Source: Micromonospora nigra (GTDB lineage Bacteria > Actinomycetota > Actinomycetes > Mycobacteriales > Micromonosporaceae). Taken from it: DNA of 64,000 nt. This document shows, piece after piece, positions 19,261-26,737 of this stretch (its first letter is position 1; every line of letters starts with the position of its first letter). Below the pieces are notes generated by a model that did not search any database, was not told the DNA's origin, and saw nothing but the letters and a program-made list of their open reading frames with translations. Made by a program: the position numbers and the translations under genes. The DNA lies in the NCBI RefSeq assembly GCF_900091585.1, contig NZ_FMHT01000003.1, forward strand, positions 4,951,501 through 5,015,500. The letters run 5' to 3'.

Positions 19261-20393
19261 TTCGGCACCTCCAGGGTGTCTTCTCGCGTCGGAGCCGGCC
19301 GGTCGGCCAGCCACACCTGCTGCACCAGCGCCGCCGTCCGCGGGTTGACCGGCCAGCCCGACCATTCACGGCGCAGCGCCGCCACGTCCACCAGCGAATC
19401 GTCGACCCCACCGCCGTCCCAGGCGTGCACCACCTCGCGGGTCGCCGCCCGGAAGAACACCTCGTCGAAGGTTGCCTTGCGGCGGGGCGCGACGATCAGC
19501 GGCGGCAGGGAGGCGTCGGTGATCGCGGCGAGAAGCTCCCGCCGCGACGGTGACCGAAGCCCGCCGTGGTGGGCGGTCAGCGCGGCGGCGAACCCGTCGT
19601 CCAGCAGCGGCGTCACCGCCAGCACGTCGTTGTCGGTGGCGACCGCGGCCAGGCTGGCCCGGGTCATCGTCAGGTCGCGGCGGCGCAGGTGCCAGGCGAT
19701 CCGCCCGGCCAGGCGGCGCGGCTCGGCGCGCTGCTCGGCCCGGAACGCGCGCCGGGCCTGCCGCGCCACCTCCGGGCGCAGCCACGGGAACGGGGCCGGC
19801 TCCCGGTGCCGCAGGCGGGCCCGCAGCCGGCCCAGCCGGACCCGCACCGAGCTGGGACGCCGCCGCCAACCCGCCAGGATCTGGTCCCCGCCCACCCCGG
19901 TGAGCAGCGCACCGCCCCGGGCCAGCTCCACGATCGGCAGGTGCAGGTGCCGATTCGGCGGGTGCACCTGCCCGTACCGGGTCAGCAACCGGCGGGCGAC
20001 GGGCCCGACCAGGTCCAGGTCGTCGCCGGCCTGGAGGATCTGCCACTGCCGGGCCAGACCCAGCTCGTCGACAACCCGGTGCTGCCACGGCGACTCCTCG
20101 GCGCGGGGTGCGTCGGTGAACCGCCAGGTGACCGGCACCGGGTCCGGCAATCCCTCCCGCCGCGCCACCCGGGCGGCGATCGCCAGCACCAGCGAGGAGT
20201 CCACCCCGCCGGAGAAGCTGACCAGGCAGGGCGGCCGGCGCAGCGCCGGCAGCACCGCCTGCTCCAGGGCGACCAGCGGCGCCGGTGCCGGGCCGGGCCG
20301 GGCGACCGGCGGGCGCGCGACGGGATCCAGGCCGAGCACGATGCCACACGCCACGTCGCGGTCGGTGGGGCGCATGGGTAAAGGGTCAGTCAC
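19257..20393 (-). CDS. Lasso peptide macrolactam synthetase (asparagine-synthase-like C protein), short form
   Basis: This ATP-dependent enzyme adenylates the ring Asp/Glu side chain and joins it to the core N-terminus. The PP-loop SFSGGVDSS is at 59-67, and GVGGDQILAGW matches the second synthetase motif. At 378 aa it is much shorter than usual C proteins (about 500-600 aa): the N-terminal glutaminase-like domain is reduced to some 45 Pro/Ala-rich residues. The GTG at 20393 overlaps the upstream permease stop by 8 nt; ATG at 20375 is an alternative. The synthetase domain itself appears intact, so it is probably active. Confidence 0.85.
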   Translation of the reverse strand: MTDPLPMRPTDRDVACGIVLGLDPVARPPVARPGPAPAPLVALEQAVLPALRRPPCLVSFSGGVDSSLVLAIAARVARREGLPDPVPVTWRFTDAPRAEESPWQHRVVDELGLARQWQILQAGDDLDLVGPVARRLLTRYGQVHPPNRHLHLPIVELARGGALLTGVGGDQILAGWRRRPSSVRVRLGRLRARLRHREPAPFPWLRPEVARQARRAFRAEQRAEPRRLAGRIAWHLRRRDLTMTRASLAAVATDNDVLAVTPLLDDGFAAALTAHHGGLRSPSRRELLAAITDASLPPLIVAPRRKATFDEVFFRAATREVVHAWDGGGVDDSLVDVAALRREWSGWPVNPRTAALVQQVWLADRPAPTREDTLEVPK

Positions 20394-21339
20394 GGGTCAG
20401 CACCCCTCTGCGTCGGGCGAACCACAACGCGCGGTCGAACATCCAGGCGGACACCGGCAGCAGTACGGCGGCGGTGCCGGCCAGCACCGTCGCCGCCCCG
20501 GCCCAGCCGCCCCCGGTGAGTGCCTGCCGCAGCCCGTCCAGCGCCACCCGGGTGGGCAGCACGGCGCACACCGGGTGCAGCACGTCGGGCAGCGCCGAGA
20601 TCGGGAAGTAGGTGCCGGACAGGAACGACAGGGCCACCACGAGCAGCCGGGCCGCCGGGTCGCCGTGGCCGACCGCGACCGCGCATCCCATCAGCACCAT
20701 CCCGAACGGCAGCGTGCACAGCGCCGCGAGGGCCAGCACGACCACCACCCCGAGCCAGTCGGCGTCGCCGACGTGCAGGCCGAAGAACCCGGCCAGCAGG
20801 GCCAGGTACACCCCGGCGCGCAGTAGCGCGAAGGCGAACGGGTACCCGACCAGCCCGAGCCCGAGCCCCCAGCCCGGCACCGGCTGTGCGGCCAGCAGTT
20901 CCAGCATCCCGTCCCGCTGCTCGGCCGTTACCCGGGCGACCACCTGAACTGTCGCGGCCTGGATCACCAGCAGGAAGACGATGCCCACCGCGACGAAGTC
21001 GAAATAGCTGGCCGAGCGGGCGAAGTCGACGGTCGGGGCCGGCATGAGCACCCGGGACACGAACAGGAAGACCAGCAGGTTGAGCAGCCCGAAGAGCAGG
21101 TCCAGCAGGAACGACAGCCGCAGCCCACGCCGCTCGGCCAGGTCCCGGCGCAGCAGGGCCAGCACCGCGCGCCCGCCGGCCCACCAAGGCCCCGGTGCAC
21201 CACGGGCCGCGTCGGCTGTGCCGGGGACGTCGACCCGACCGGGCCCGCCGGGGTTTGCAGACCGTCTCGTCCGGCCGCCGGCCGGGCTCCCGGAGACCGG
21301 GGTGCCGCTGGCGGATGCGGCGTGCAGGTCACTGCTCAT
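20386..21339 (-). CDS. ABC-2 type permease of the lasso exporter
   Basis: The 317-aa protein has a Pro/Gly-rich cytoplasmic N-terminus of about 60 residues, then six hydrophobic segments (for example FLLDLLFGLLNLLVFLFVS and FVAVGIVFLLVIQAATVQVV). SFLSGTYFPISALPDVLHPV is the conserved ABC-2 permease region before the last helices. The start was set at ATG 21339, which overlaps the ATPase stop (ATGA), rather than the further-upstream in-frame ATG at 21372 that would sit inside the ATPase gene. It probably exports the mature lasso peptide with the ATPase and may give self-immunity. Confidence 0.85.
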   Translation of the reverse strand: MSSDLHAASASGTPVSGSPAGGRTRRSANPGGPGRVDVPGTADAARGAPGPWWAGGRAVLALLRRDLAERRGLRLSFLLDLLFGLLNLLVFLFVSRVLMPAPTVDFARSASYFDFVAVGIVFLLVIQAATVQVVARVTAEQRDGMLELLAAQPVPGWGLGLGLVGYPFAFALLRAGVYLALLAGFFGLHVGDADWLGVVVVLALAALCTLPFGMVLMGCAVAVGHGDPAARLLVVALSFLSGTYFPISALPDVLHPVCAVLPTRVALDGLRQALTGGGWAGAATVLAGTAAVLLPVSAWMFDRALWFARRRGVLTRD

Positions 21340-21950
21340 CGGCGTACCGGCATGGGCAGTGTCTGGTCGCACCGGGCTCGGTCGGATTCCAGGTGCGAGG
21401 CGAGCACGCAGGTCAGTCCGGGGCGGCGGTCCAGTGCGGCCCAGAACAGTGCCCGCGTTGCGGCGTCCAGGGACCGCCCGGGCTCGTCGAGCAGCAGCAC
21501 CGGCGGGTCACCCAGCAGGGCGCGGGCGACGCTGATCCGGGCCCGCATCCCGGCGGAGCACCGCTGCGCGGGTGTACGGGCGTACTCGGAGATGGCTAGT
21601 TCGTCCTCGACTCGGGCGACGGCCGCCGCCGCTTGCCGGGTGGGTAGCCGCATCCGGGCCACCAGCATCAGGTTGTCGTGCCCGGAGAGGCGGCCGTAGA
21701 GGGTCTGCTCCGGGGCGAGAGCGACGCCGACCAGGCGGCGGGCCGCAGGTGTGCCGGCCGACTGCCCGGCGATGGTCGCCCGGCCGGTGCTCAGGGCGAG
21801 GGTGCCGGCCAGACAACGCAGCAGGGTCGTCTTGCCGGCACCATTGCCGCCGGCCAGCAGTAACCGGGTGCCGGGCGGGACCTCCAGGTCGAGCCCGGAG
21901 AAGACCGGGCGTCGTCCGAAGGCCCGTCCGGCACCGTCGAGTCGCAGCAT
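21336..21950 (-). CDS. ABC transporter ATPase of the lasso exporter
   Basis: The 204-aa ATPase has Walker A GGNGAGKTT at 34-42, a Q-loop in LAPEQTLYG, the signature CSAGMRARISVARAL (changed from LSGGQ, like CcmA-type ATPases), and Walker B VLLLDEPG with the H-loop in ASHLESD. It lies 27 nt after the precursor gene and is coupled to the permease by an ATGA overlap, so precursor, ATPase, permease, cyclase and B1 form one minus-strand operon. Confidence 0.88.
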   Translation of the reverse strand: MLRLDGAGRAFGRRPVFSGLDLEVPPGTRLLLAGGNGAGKTTLLRCLAGTLALSTGRATIAGQSAGTPAARRLVGVALAPEQTLYGRLSGHDNLMLVARMRLPTRQAAAAVARVEDELAISEYARTPAQRCSAGMRARISVARALLGDPPVLLLDEPGRSLDAATRALFWAALDRRPGLTCVLASHLESDRARCDQTLPMPVRR

Positions 21951-21977
21951 GTCGGGGGCAGTGGTCGACGGGGAGGG

Positions 21978-22136
21978 TCAGATCGAGCCCTCGACACCGG
22001 ACTGGCCGTCGGCGTCTGTGACGCCGGGGAAGCCACCCTTGGTCAGCTCGGCCAGCGTGCCGAGCCGCCGCAGCTGCGGCGGCTGGTAACCCTGCGGAAC
22101 CTCGTGCGGCGGTGCAGGAAGAGGAGTAATATTCAT
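21978..22136 (-). CDS. Lasso peptide precursor
   Basis: The 52-residue precursor starts MNITPLPAPPHEV. The leader carries the lasso recognition pattern Tyr17-x-x-Pro20-x-Leu22-x3-Gly26 and ends Leu-Thr-Lys with Thr32 at position -2. The predicted core is GGFPGVTDADGQSGVEGSI (19 aa), with Gly1 to Asp8 as the macrolactam ring; Asp10 would give a ring larger than known. The start is ATG 22136 with GGGG 7 nt upstream; ATG 22148 is possible but has a weaker site. The core does not match a lasso peptide I recall. The region before the gene is AT-rich, but no convincing -35/-10 pair was found in the 67 bp before the permease gene at 22204. Confidence 0.88.
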   Translation of the reverse strand: MNITPLPAPPHEVPQGYQPPQLRRLGTLAELTKGGFPGVTDADGQSGVEGSI

Positions 22137-22203
22137 TAAATACCCCATGGTTGATGGAAACGGATATACCGATGGTAACACCACCAGTGGGGACGTCCTA
22201 CTC

Positions 22204-23082
22204 TCAGCCTTTCTCCGCGCCCTCGGCCGCGTCGCGGACGAAGTGCCGTTGGAAGATCACGAAGATGATCGCCACGGGAATGGTGGCGAGCAGCGCGGCA
22301 CCGAGCTTCAGCGGGTACTGGGTGCCCTGGCCGAGCGAGCCGCTGACCAGGTCGGCGAGCCCGCGCGGCAGGGTGAACAGGTCCGGGTCCTGCACGGCGA
22401 CCAGGCTGTGCGGGAACTCGTTCCAGGACCCCTGGAACGACAGGATCGTCAGGGTGATCAGCGCCGGCTTCGCCATCGGCAGCACCACCGACCAGAAAGT
22501 CCGGAAGATGCTCGCCCCGTCGACCCGGGCGGCCTCCTCGACGCTGACCGGGATCGACTCGAAGAACTGCTTCATGATGAACACCCCGGCGGCGTCGGCG
22601 AGCAGCGGAACAACCAGACCGGCGTAGCTGTCGTAGAGGCCGAGCTGGTTGAGGACCAGGAACTTGGGGATGAGCAGCACGACGCCGGGCACGGCCATGA
22701 CCGCGATGATCGCGGTGAAGACCCCCGCCCGGCCCCGGAAGCGCAGCCGGGCGAGGGCGTAGCCGGCGAGGGAGTCGAGGAACACCCGCCCGATGGTGAC
22801 CAGGACGGTGACCAGCAGCGAGTTGCCGAGCCACAGCGGAAAGGCGGTGCCGGCGAAGATGCGCTCGAAGCCGTCCAGGACGAGGGGATCCGGGACGGGG
22901 GAGAGCGGGTTGGCCGCGGCGTCCGGTTCGGTCTTGAGGGAGTTGCCGATCTGGATCACGAACGGGTAGAGGAACACCAGTCCGAAGAAGACCAGGGTGG
23001 CGTAGCCGAGGAACCGGCTGGTCAGGATGCGCAGTTCGGCACCGGCCCGCCGTCGTGGCGGCACCGGGTGCGGGGCCGTCAT
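22204..23082 (-). CDS. Carbohydrate ABC transporter permease (MalG type)
   Basis: The 292-aa inner-membrane permease has six TM segments and the EAA loop EEAARVDGASIFRTFWSVVLPMAKPAL that docks the ATPase. The family imports mono- or oligosaccharides (CUT1). Its ATG overlaps the stop of the MalF-type gene. No ATPase gene is present; CUT1 systems in actinomycetes commonly share a single MsiK ATPase encoded elsewhere. The lasso precursor begins only 67 bp beyond its stop on the same strand, so read-through is possible. Confidence 0.9.
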   Translation of the reverse strand: MTAPHPVPPRRRAGAELRILTSRFLGYATLVFFGLVFLYPFVIQIGNSLKTEPDAAANPLSPVPDPLVLDGFERIFAGTAFPLWLGNSLLVTVLVTIGRVFLDSLAGYALARLRFRGRAGVFTAIIAVMAVPGVVLLIPKFLVLNQLGLYDSYAGLVVPLLADAAGVFIMKQFFESIPVSVEEAARVDGASIFRTFWSVVLPMAKPALITLTILSFQGSWNEFPHSLVAVQDPDLFTLPRGLADLVSGSLGQGTQYPLKLGAALLATIPVAIIFVIFQRHFVRDAAEGAEKG

Positions 23083-24248
23083 CGGGGGGATCCTTCCGCA
23101 CGCCCGGGTCGACGGGCGGAGTCCGCGTCATCGAGGCCGGGCGGGCGGCGTCGCCACCGGCCCCGTCGCGGCGTCGGATCGTCCCGCTCGGCCACGATCC
23201 GGCGTTGGATCAGGGTGAACCCGATGATGATCAGGAACAGGACGAAGGAGATCGCCGCCCCGGAGCCGTAGTCGAAGTCGCGGAACGCGGTGCGGTACGA
23301 CAGGTAGGCGGGGGTCAGGGTGGTCTTGGCGGGATCGCCCTGGCTCATCACGTACACCTGGTCGAAGACCTGCCAGGAGCCGATCAGGCCGAGGGTGAGC
23401 ACGAGGAACGTGGTCGGCCTGATCAGCGGCAGGGTGACGTGTCGGAAACGCTGCCAGCGCGTGGCGCCGTCGAGGGTGCTCGCCTCGTCCAGCGTGGCGG
23501 GCACGTTCTGCAACGCGGCGAGGAACATCAGCATGAAGGTGCCGCTGGTGGTCCAGACCACCAGGGAGATGATGGAGACCATCGCGACGCTGGGCCCGGC
23601 GAGCCATTCCCACCAGCTCAGGCCGAACGGCCCGCCGCCGGTCAGGGCGGCGGGCGCGGCGTCGACACCGACTGCGCCGAGCAGGATGTGCAGGACGCCA
23701 CGGGAGTCGGCGAACCACTGCGGTCCGGTTATGCCGAACAGGCCGAGCAGGGCGTTGACGGCGCCGGAGTTGGCGAACAGGAACAGGAACACCACGCTGA
23801 TCGCCACCGAGCTGGTGACCGAGGGGAAGTAGAAGGCGGTGCGGAAGAACGCCTTCCCCCTGAGCATCCGGTTGTTGACGACCAGCGCGAGCCCCAGGGC
23901 GAGCAGGGTCTGCGCCGGAACGACGATCACCACGTAGTAGAGGTTGTTGCGCACGCTGGTCATGAAGTCCCGGCGGGCCAGCCCGTCCTCGGTGAACAGC
24001 CGGGTGTAGTTGTCGGCACCGACGAACGGCACGTCGCCGGTGAACGGGCTGCCCTGGCCGTTCCAGGCGGTGAGGCTGACCCACAGCGCCATCAGGATCG
24101 GCAGCAGCAGGAACAGGCCGAGGATGACGATGACGGGCGCGACGAACAGCCACCCGGCGACGGCCTCGTCACCCCGCACCCCGAGCCGGCCCCGGCGCGG
24201 GGTGCGGGGTGACGAGGTGGCCGGCGCGGTCCCGGTGTCGAGTGCCAT
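23079..24248 (-). CDS. Carbohydrate ABC transporter permease (MalF type)
   Basis: The 389-aa permease has a TM helix near 30-52 (AGWLFVAPVIVILGLFLLLP) and the EAA loop LDEASTLDGATRWQRFRHVTLPLIRPTT. A larger periplasmic loop lies between TM segments, as in MalF. The C-terminal tail is unusually Arg/Pro-rich (PTPRRGRWRRRPPGLDD) and cytoplasmic. It pairs with the MalG-type permease (ATGA overlap) and follows the binding-protein gene by 24 nt, in the LacI-headed operon. Confidence 0.9.
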   Translation of the reverse strand: MALDTGTAPATSSPRTPRRGRLGVRGDEAVAGWLFVAPVIVILGLFLLLPILMALWVSLTAWNGQGSPFTGDVPFVGADNYTRLFTEDGLARRDFMTSVRNNLYYVVIVVPAQTLLALGLALVVNNRMLRGKAFFRTAFYFPSVTSSVAISVVFLFLFANSGAVNALLGLFGITGPQWFADSRGVLHILLGAVGVDAAPAALTGGGPFGLSWWEWLAGPSVAMVSIISLVVWTTSGTFMLMFLAALQNVPATLDEASTLDGATRWQRFRHVTLPLIRPTTFLVLTLGLIGSWQVFDQVYVMSQGDPAKTTLTPAYLSYRTAFRDFDYGSGAAISFVLFLIIIGFTLIQRRIVAERDDPTPRRGRWRRRPPGLDDADSARRPGRAEGSPR

Positions 24249-24272
24249 GACCCTCTCCCTCGCTCCGGTGAC

Positions 24273-25514
24273 TCAGCCGCCGAGCGCCGCCCGCGCGTTG
24301 CGGTCGAAGCTGTCCAGGATGGCCTTCGGGTCCGTGCTGGCCAGGCCCTGGAGTCCGGTGTCGAGTTCGGCCAGGACGCTGTCCATCCGGGGAGCGTTCA
24401 CCGGACCCTGCGCGTACGCGGCGCCGTCGATGAACGGCCTGTCGGCAGGGAACTCGTTGGTGTAGCGGTCCCGCACGGACTGCCGTGACGGCATGACGCC
24501 GAAGGCCCTCGCGAACGTCAACTGCTGATCGCCCCTGGTCATCGCCTCGACGAATGCGACGGCCTGCTCCTTGTGCCGGGACTTGGCGGCGATGCCCCAG
24601 CACTGGGTGAAGGACAGCGTTCCCTTGCCGCTGGGCCCGGCCGGCAGCTCCACGATCCGGTACTTCACGGTCGGGAAGTCGTTCTGCAGGGCTCCCTTGA
24701 TCCAGTTCCCCTCGATGGTCATCACGGCGGCACCCTTGCCGAAGGCCTCCCCGGACCAGCCGGCGTCGAGCTGCTTCGGGAAGCGGGCCAACCCTTCGGT
24801 GAGCAGCGACTTGACGTACGTCAGGGCGGCGACGTTCTCGGCGGTGCCGGCGGTGGGCTGACGGCCGTCGTCGCTGAGCAGCCAGCCGCCGTTCTGCACC
24901 AGGAACGCGCCGATCCGGTCCCGGGTGTCGCCGAGGGCGAGCGGCACCAACCCCGCGGCCTTGATCTTGCGGCTGGTGGCGGTGAGCTGGTCCCAGGTGG
25001 TGGGGATGTCGGCCTCGCCCAGCCCGGCCTTCGCCCACAGGTCGGTGTTGATCTGCAGGGCGAGGGTGGAGAAGTCCTTCGGGGCACAGTAGAACGTGCC
25101 GTCGTAGGTGAAGGTGGTGCGCAGGCTGTCGTAGAAGTCGGTGTGGTCGCTGATCCGGTCCCCGTACGGTTCGAGGGCGCCGACGCTGGCGTAGTCGGCG
25201 AAGCGGGCCGCGTCGACGTAGAACACGTCGGGTGGGGTACCGCCGGCGAGGGCCTGCCCGAGTTGCTGGGTGAGGTCCTGCGCCGGGGTGACCGTGGCCT
25301 GGTTGCCCGATGCCGTGGCCCACGCGGCGGCGGCGTCGCGGACGGCCTTCGTCTCGGCGTCGCCGGACGAGCCGATGAGGATCCGCAGGTCGGCGGGCCC
25401 GGTGTTCTGCGGTGCGTCGGCGGTGGGGTCGTCGAAGCCACTGCCGCAGGCGGTGAGCAGCGCGACGGCGGTGAGGCCGGCCGTCGCAGCCCGGACGAGG
25501 ACGTGGGGTGCCAT
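24273..25514 (-). CDS. Sugar ABC transporter lipoprotein (solute-binding, family 1)
   Basis: The 413-aa lipoprotein has the signal AATAGLTAVALLTACGSG, with lipobox LTAC at 19-22. The rest is a family 1 extracellular binding protein (DVFYVDAARFADYASVGALEPY; FGKGAAVMTIEGNWIKGAL). AGGAG lies before ATG 25514. The ligand is unknown. The divergent debranching-type glucosidase and the LacI regulator suggest an alpha-glucoside or maltodextrin, which is inference. Confidence 0.9.
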   Translation of the reverse strand: MAPHVLVRAATAGLTAVALLTACGSGFDDPTADAPQNTGPADLRILIGSSGDAETKAVRDAAAAWATASGNQATVTPAQDLTQQLGQALAGGTPPDVFYVDAARFADYASVGALEPYGDRISDHTDFYDSLRTTFTYDGTFYCAPKDFSTLALQINTDLWAKAGLGEADIPTTWDQLTATSRKIKAAGLVPLALGDTRDRIGAFLVQNGGWLLSDDGRQPTAGTAENVAALTYVKSLLTEGLARFPKQLDAGWSGEAFGKGAAVMTIEGNWIKGALQNDFPTVKYRIVELPAGPSGKGTLSFTQCWGIAAKSRHKEQAVAFVEAMTRGDQQLTFARAFGVMPSRQSVRDRYTNEFPADRPFIDGAAYAQGPVNAPRMDSVLAELDTGLQGLASTDPKAILDSFDRNARAALGG

Positions 25515-25544
25515 CTGATTCTCCTGGGGAAGGGGGACGGGGAG

Positions 25545-26588
25545 TCAGGCGGTGTGTCGCAGGACCAGGTCGGGGCGCAGCAGGAGGTTCCGGGGGGTGC
25601 GCTGCGGCCCGTCGAGGACGTCGGTGAGCAGGTCGACGCAGCGGGCGGCGGCCTCGCCGAGGGGCTGGCTGACGCTGGTCAGGCCGACCGCTGCGGCGAC
25701 CGGGGTGTCGTCGAAACCGATCACCGGCACATGCGGATGCGCGCCGCTGTCCCGGGCGGCACGGTCGACGCCGCTGTCCCGGTCGACGCGGCTGTCCCGG
25801 GCGGCTTGGACGGCACCGAGGGCGAGGGAGTCACTGGCGCAGACCAGCGCGGTGGGCGGGGCGGGCCGGGCGAGCAGTTCCCGGGCCGTCCGCTCGCCCT
25901 GGGTGATGCCGTCGTCGGTCTCGGCGTCGAGCCCGGCGGGGTCGAGGTCGCTGGCGAGCAGGGTGCGTCGCCACCCGCTGCGCCGGTCGTCGCCCACCCC
26001 GGAGCCACGGGGCCAGCCGATGAACCCGATGCGGCGGTGACCGGCCCGCACGAGGTGTGCCGTGGCCTGCTCGGTGCCGGCGGCGCCGTCGACGTCGACC
26101 CAGCAGTGCGCGTCCGGGTCGTCCCACGGCCTGCCGAACGTGACGAAGGGGACCGCCCGGTGCGCGAGCCAGGCGGTGCGCGGGTCGCCGTGCTTGGTGC
26201 CGGTGAGCACGAACGCGTCGAGGTCGTAGGCGCTGAGCAGGTCCTCGTAGGTGGCGATCTCGCCATCGTCGTCGCCGGCCGTGTAGATCATGACCCGGTA
26301 GCCGGCCGCCTCGGCGGTCTCGGTGAGCCCGTGGAGGAACCGGTCGAGCACGGAGCCGTTGATGCCGTCGCGGGTGGGTTCGATCCGTACGGCGATCAGC
26401 CGGGAGCGGCCGGTACGCATCTGCCGGGCGGCCTGGTTGGCGCGGTAGCCGAGGGTGGTGATGGCCTCCAGCACCCGTTGCCGGGTCTCGGGACGCACGA
26501 TGTGCGGGGCGTTGAGGACGTTGGACACGGTCTGTCTGCTGACCCGGGCGTGCCGGGCCACCGTCGCGATGGTGACCTTCCCAGCCAT
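25545..26588 (-). CDS. LacI-family transcriptional regulator
   Basis: The 347-aa repressor has an N-terminal HTH and hinge (VTIATVARHARVSRQTVSNVLNAPHIV, then RPETRQRVLEAITTLGYRANQAAR) and a periplasmic-binding-like sensor domain. It is the first gene of the minus-strand sugar transporter operon, 30 nt from the binding-protein gene, and is divergent from the glucosidase. Two sites with the LacI-type core GAACGWTC lie in the 149-bp gap, so it probably represses both directions and itself until a sugar binds. Confidence 0.9.
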   Translation of the reverse strand: MAGKVTIATVARHARVSRQTVSNVLNAPHIVRPETRQRVLEAITTLGYRANQAARQMRTGRSRLIAVRIEPTRDGINGSVLDRFLHGLTETAEAAGYRVMIYTAGDDDGEIATYEDLLSAYDLDAFVLTGTKHGDPRTAWLAHRAVPFVTFGRPWDDPDAHCWVDVDGAAGTEQATAHLVRAGHRRIGFIGWPRGSGVGDDRRSGWRRTLLASDLDPAGLDAETDDGITQGERTARELLARPAPPTALVCASDSLALGAVQAARDSRVDRDSGVDRAARDSGAHPHVPVIGFDDTPVAAAVGLTSVSQPLGEAAARCVDLLTDVLDGPQRTPRNLLLRPDLVLRHTA

Positions 26589-26611
26589 TCCTCACCTCTC
26601 GCACTCGCACT

Positions 26612-26655
26612 CTTGAACGATCCCATCGGAGTGGGGCAGGATTGGAACGTTCAAG
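26612..26655. promoter_or_regulatory. Paired LacI-type operators in the divergent promoter region
   Basis: CTTGAACG at 26612-26619 and CGTTCAAG at 26648-26655 form an 8-bp inverted repeat. Each lies in a candidate operator with a central CG: GAACGATC (26615-26622) and GAACGTTC (26645-26652, a perfect palindrome). The sites are 30 bp apart, close to three helical turns, so two dimers could bind the same DNA face. Confidence 0.55.
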
Positions 26656-26737
26656 TTGCTGAATTGTTTCGCACTCTGCACCCCCCGCCGAACGTCTGTC
26701 AAGGCACCGGCCCCCCACCCCAGCCCGAGGAGCCGAC

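Noticed and set aside
21340..21372. Longer start for the lasso exporter permease at 21372
   Set aside because: It would extend into the ATPase gene; ATG 21339 forms an ATGA overlap like the other junctions.
22137..22184. Longer lasso precursor from 22184 or 22148
   Set aside because: The extra residues do not resemble a lasso leader, and ATG 22136 has the better-placed GGGG site.
26381..26402. tRNA-like string GGTTCGATCC
   Set aside because: It is inside the lacI coding frame and no cloverleaf can be built around it.
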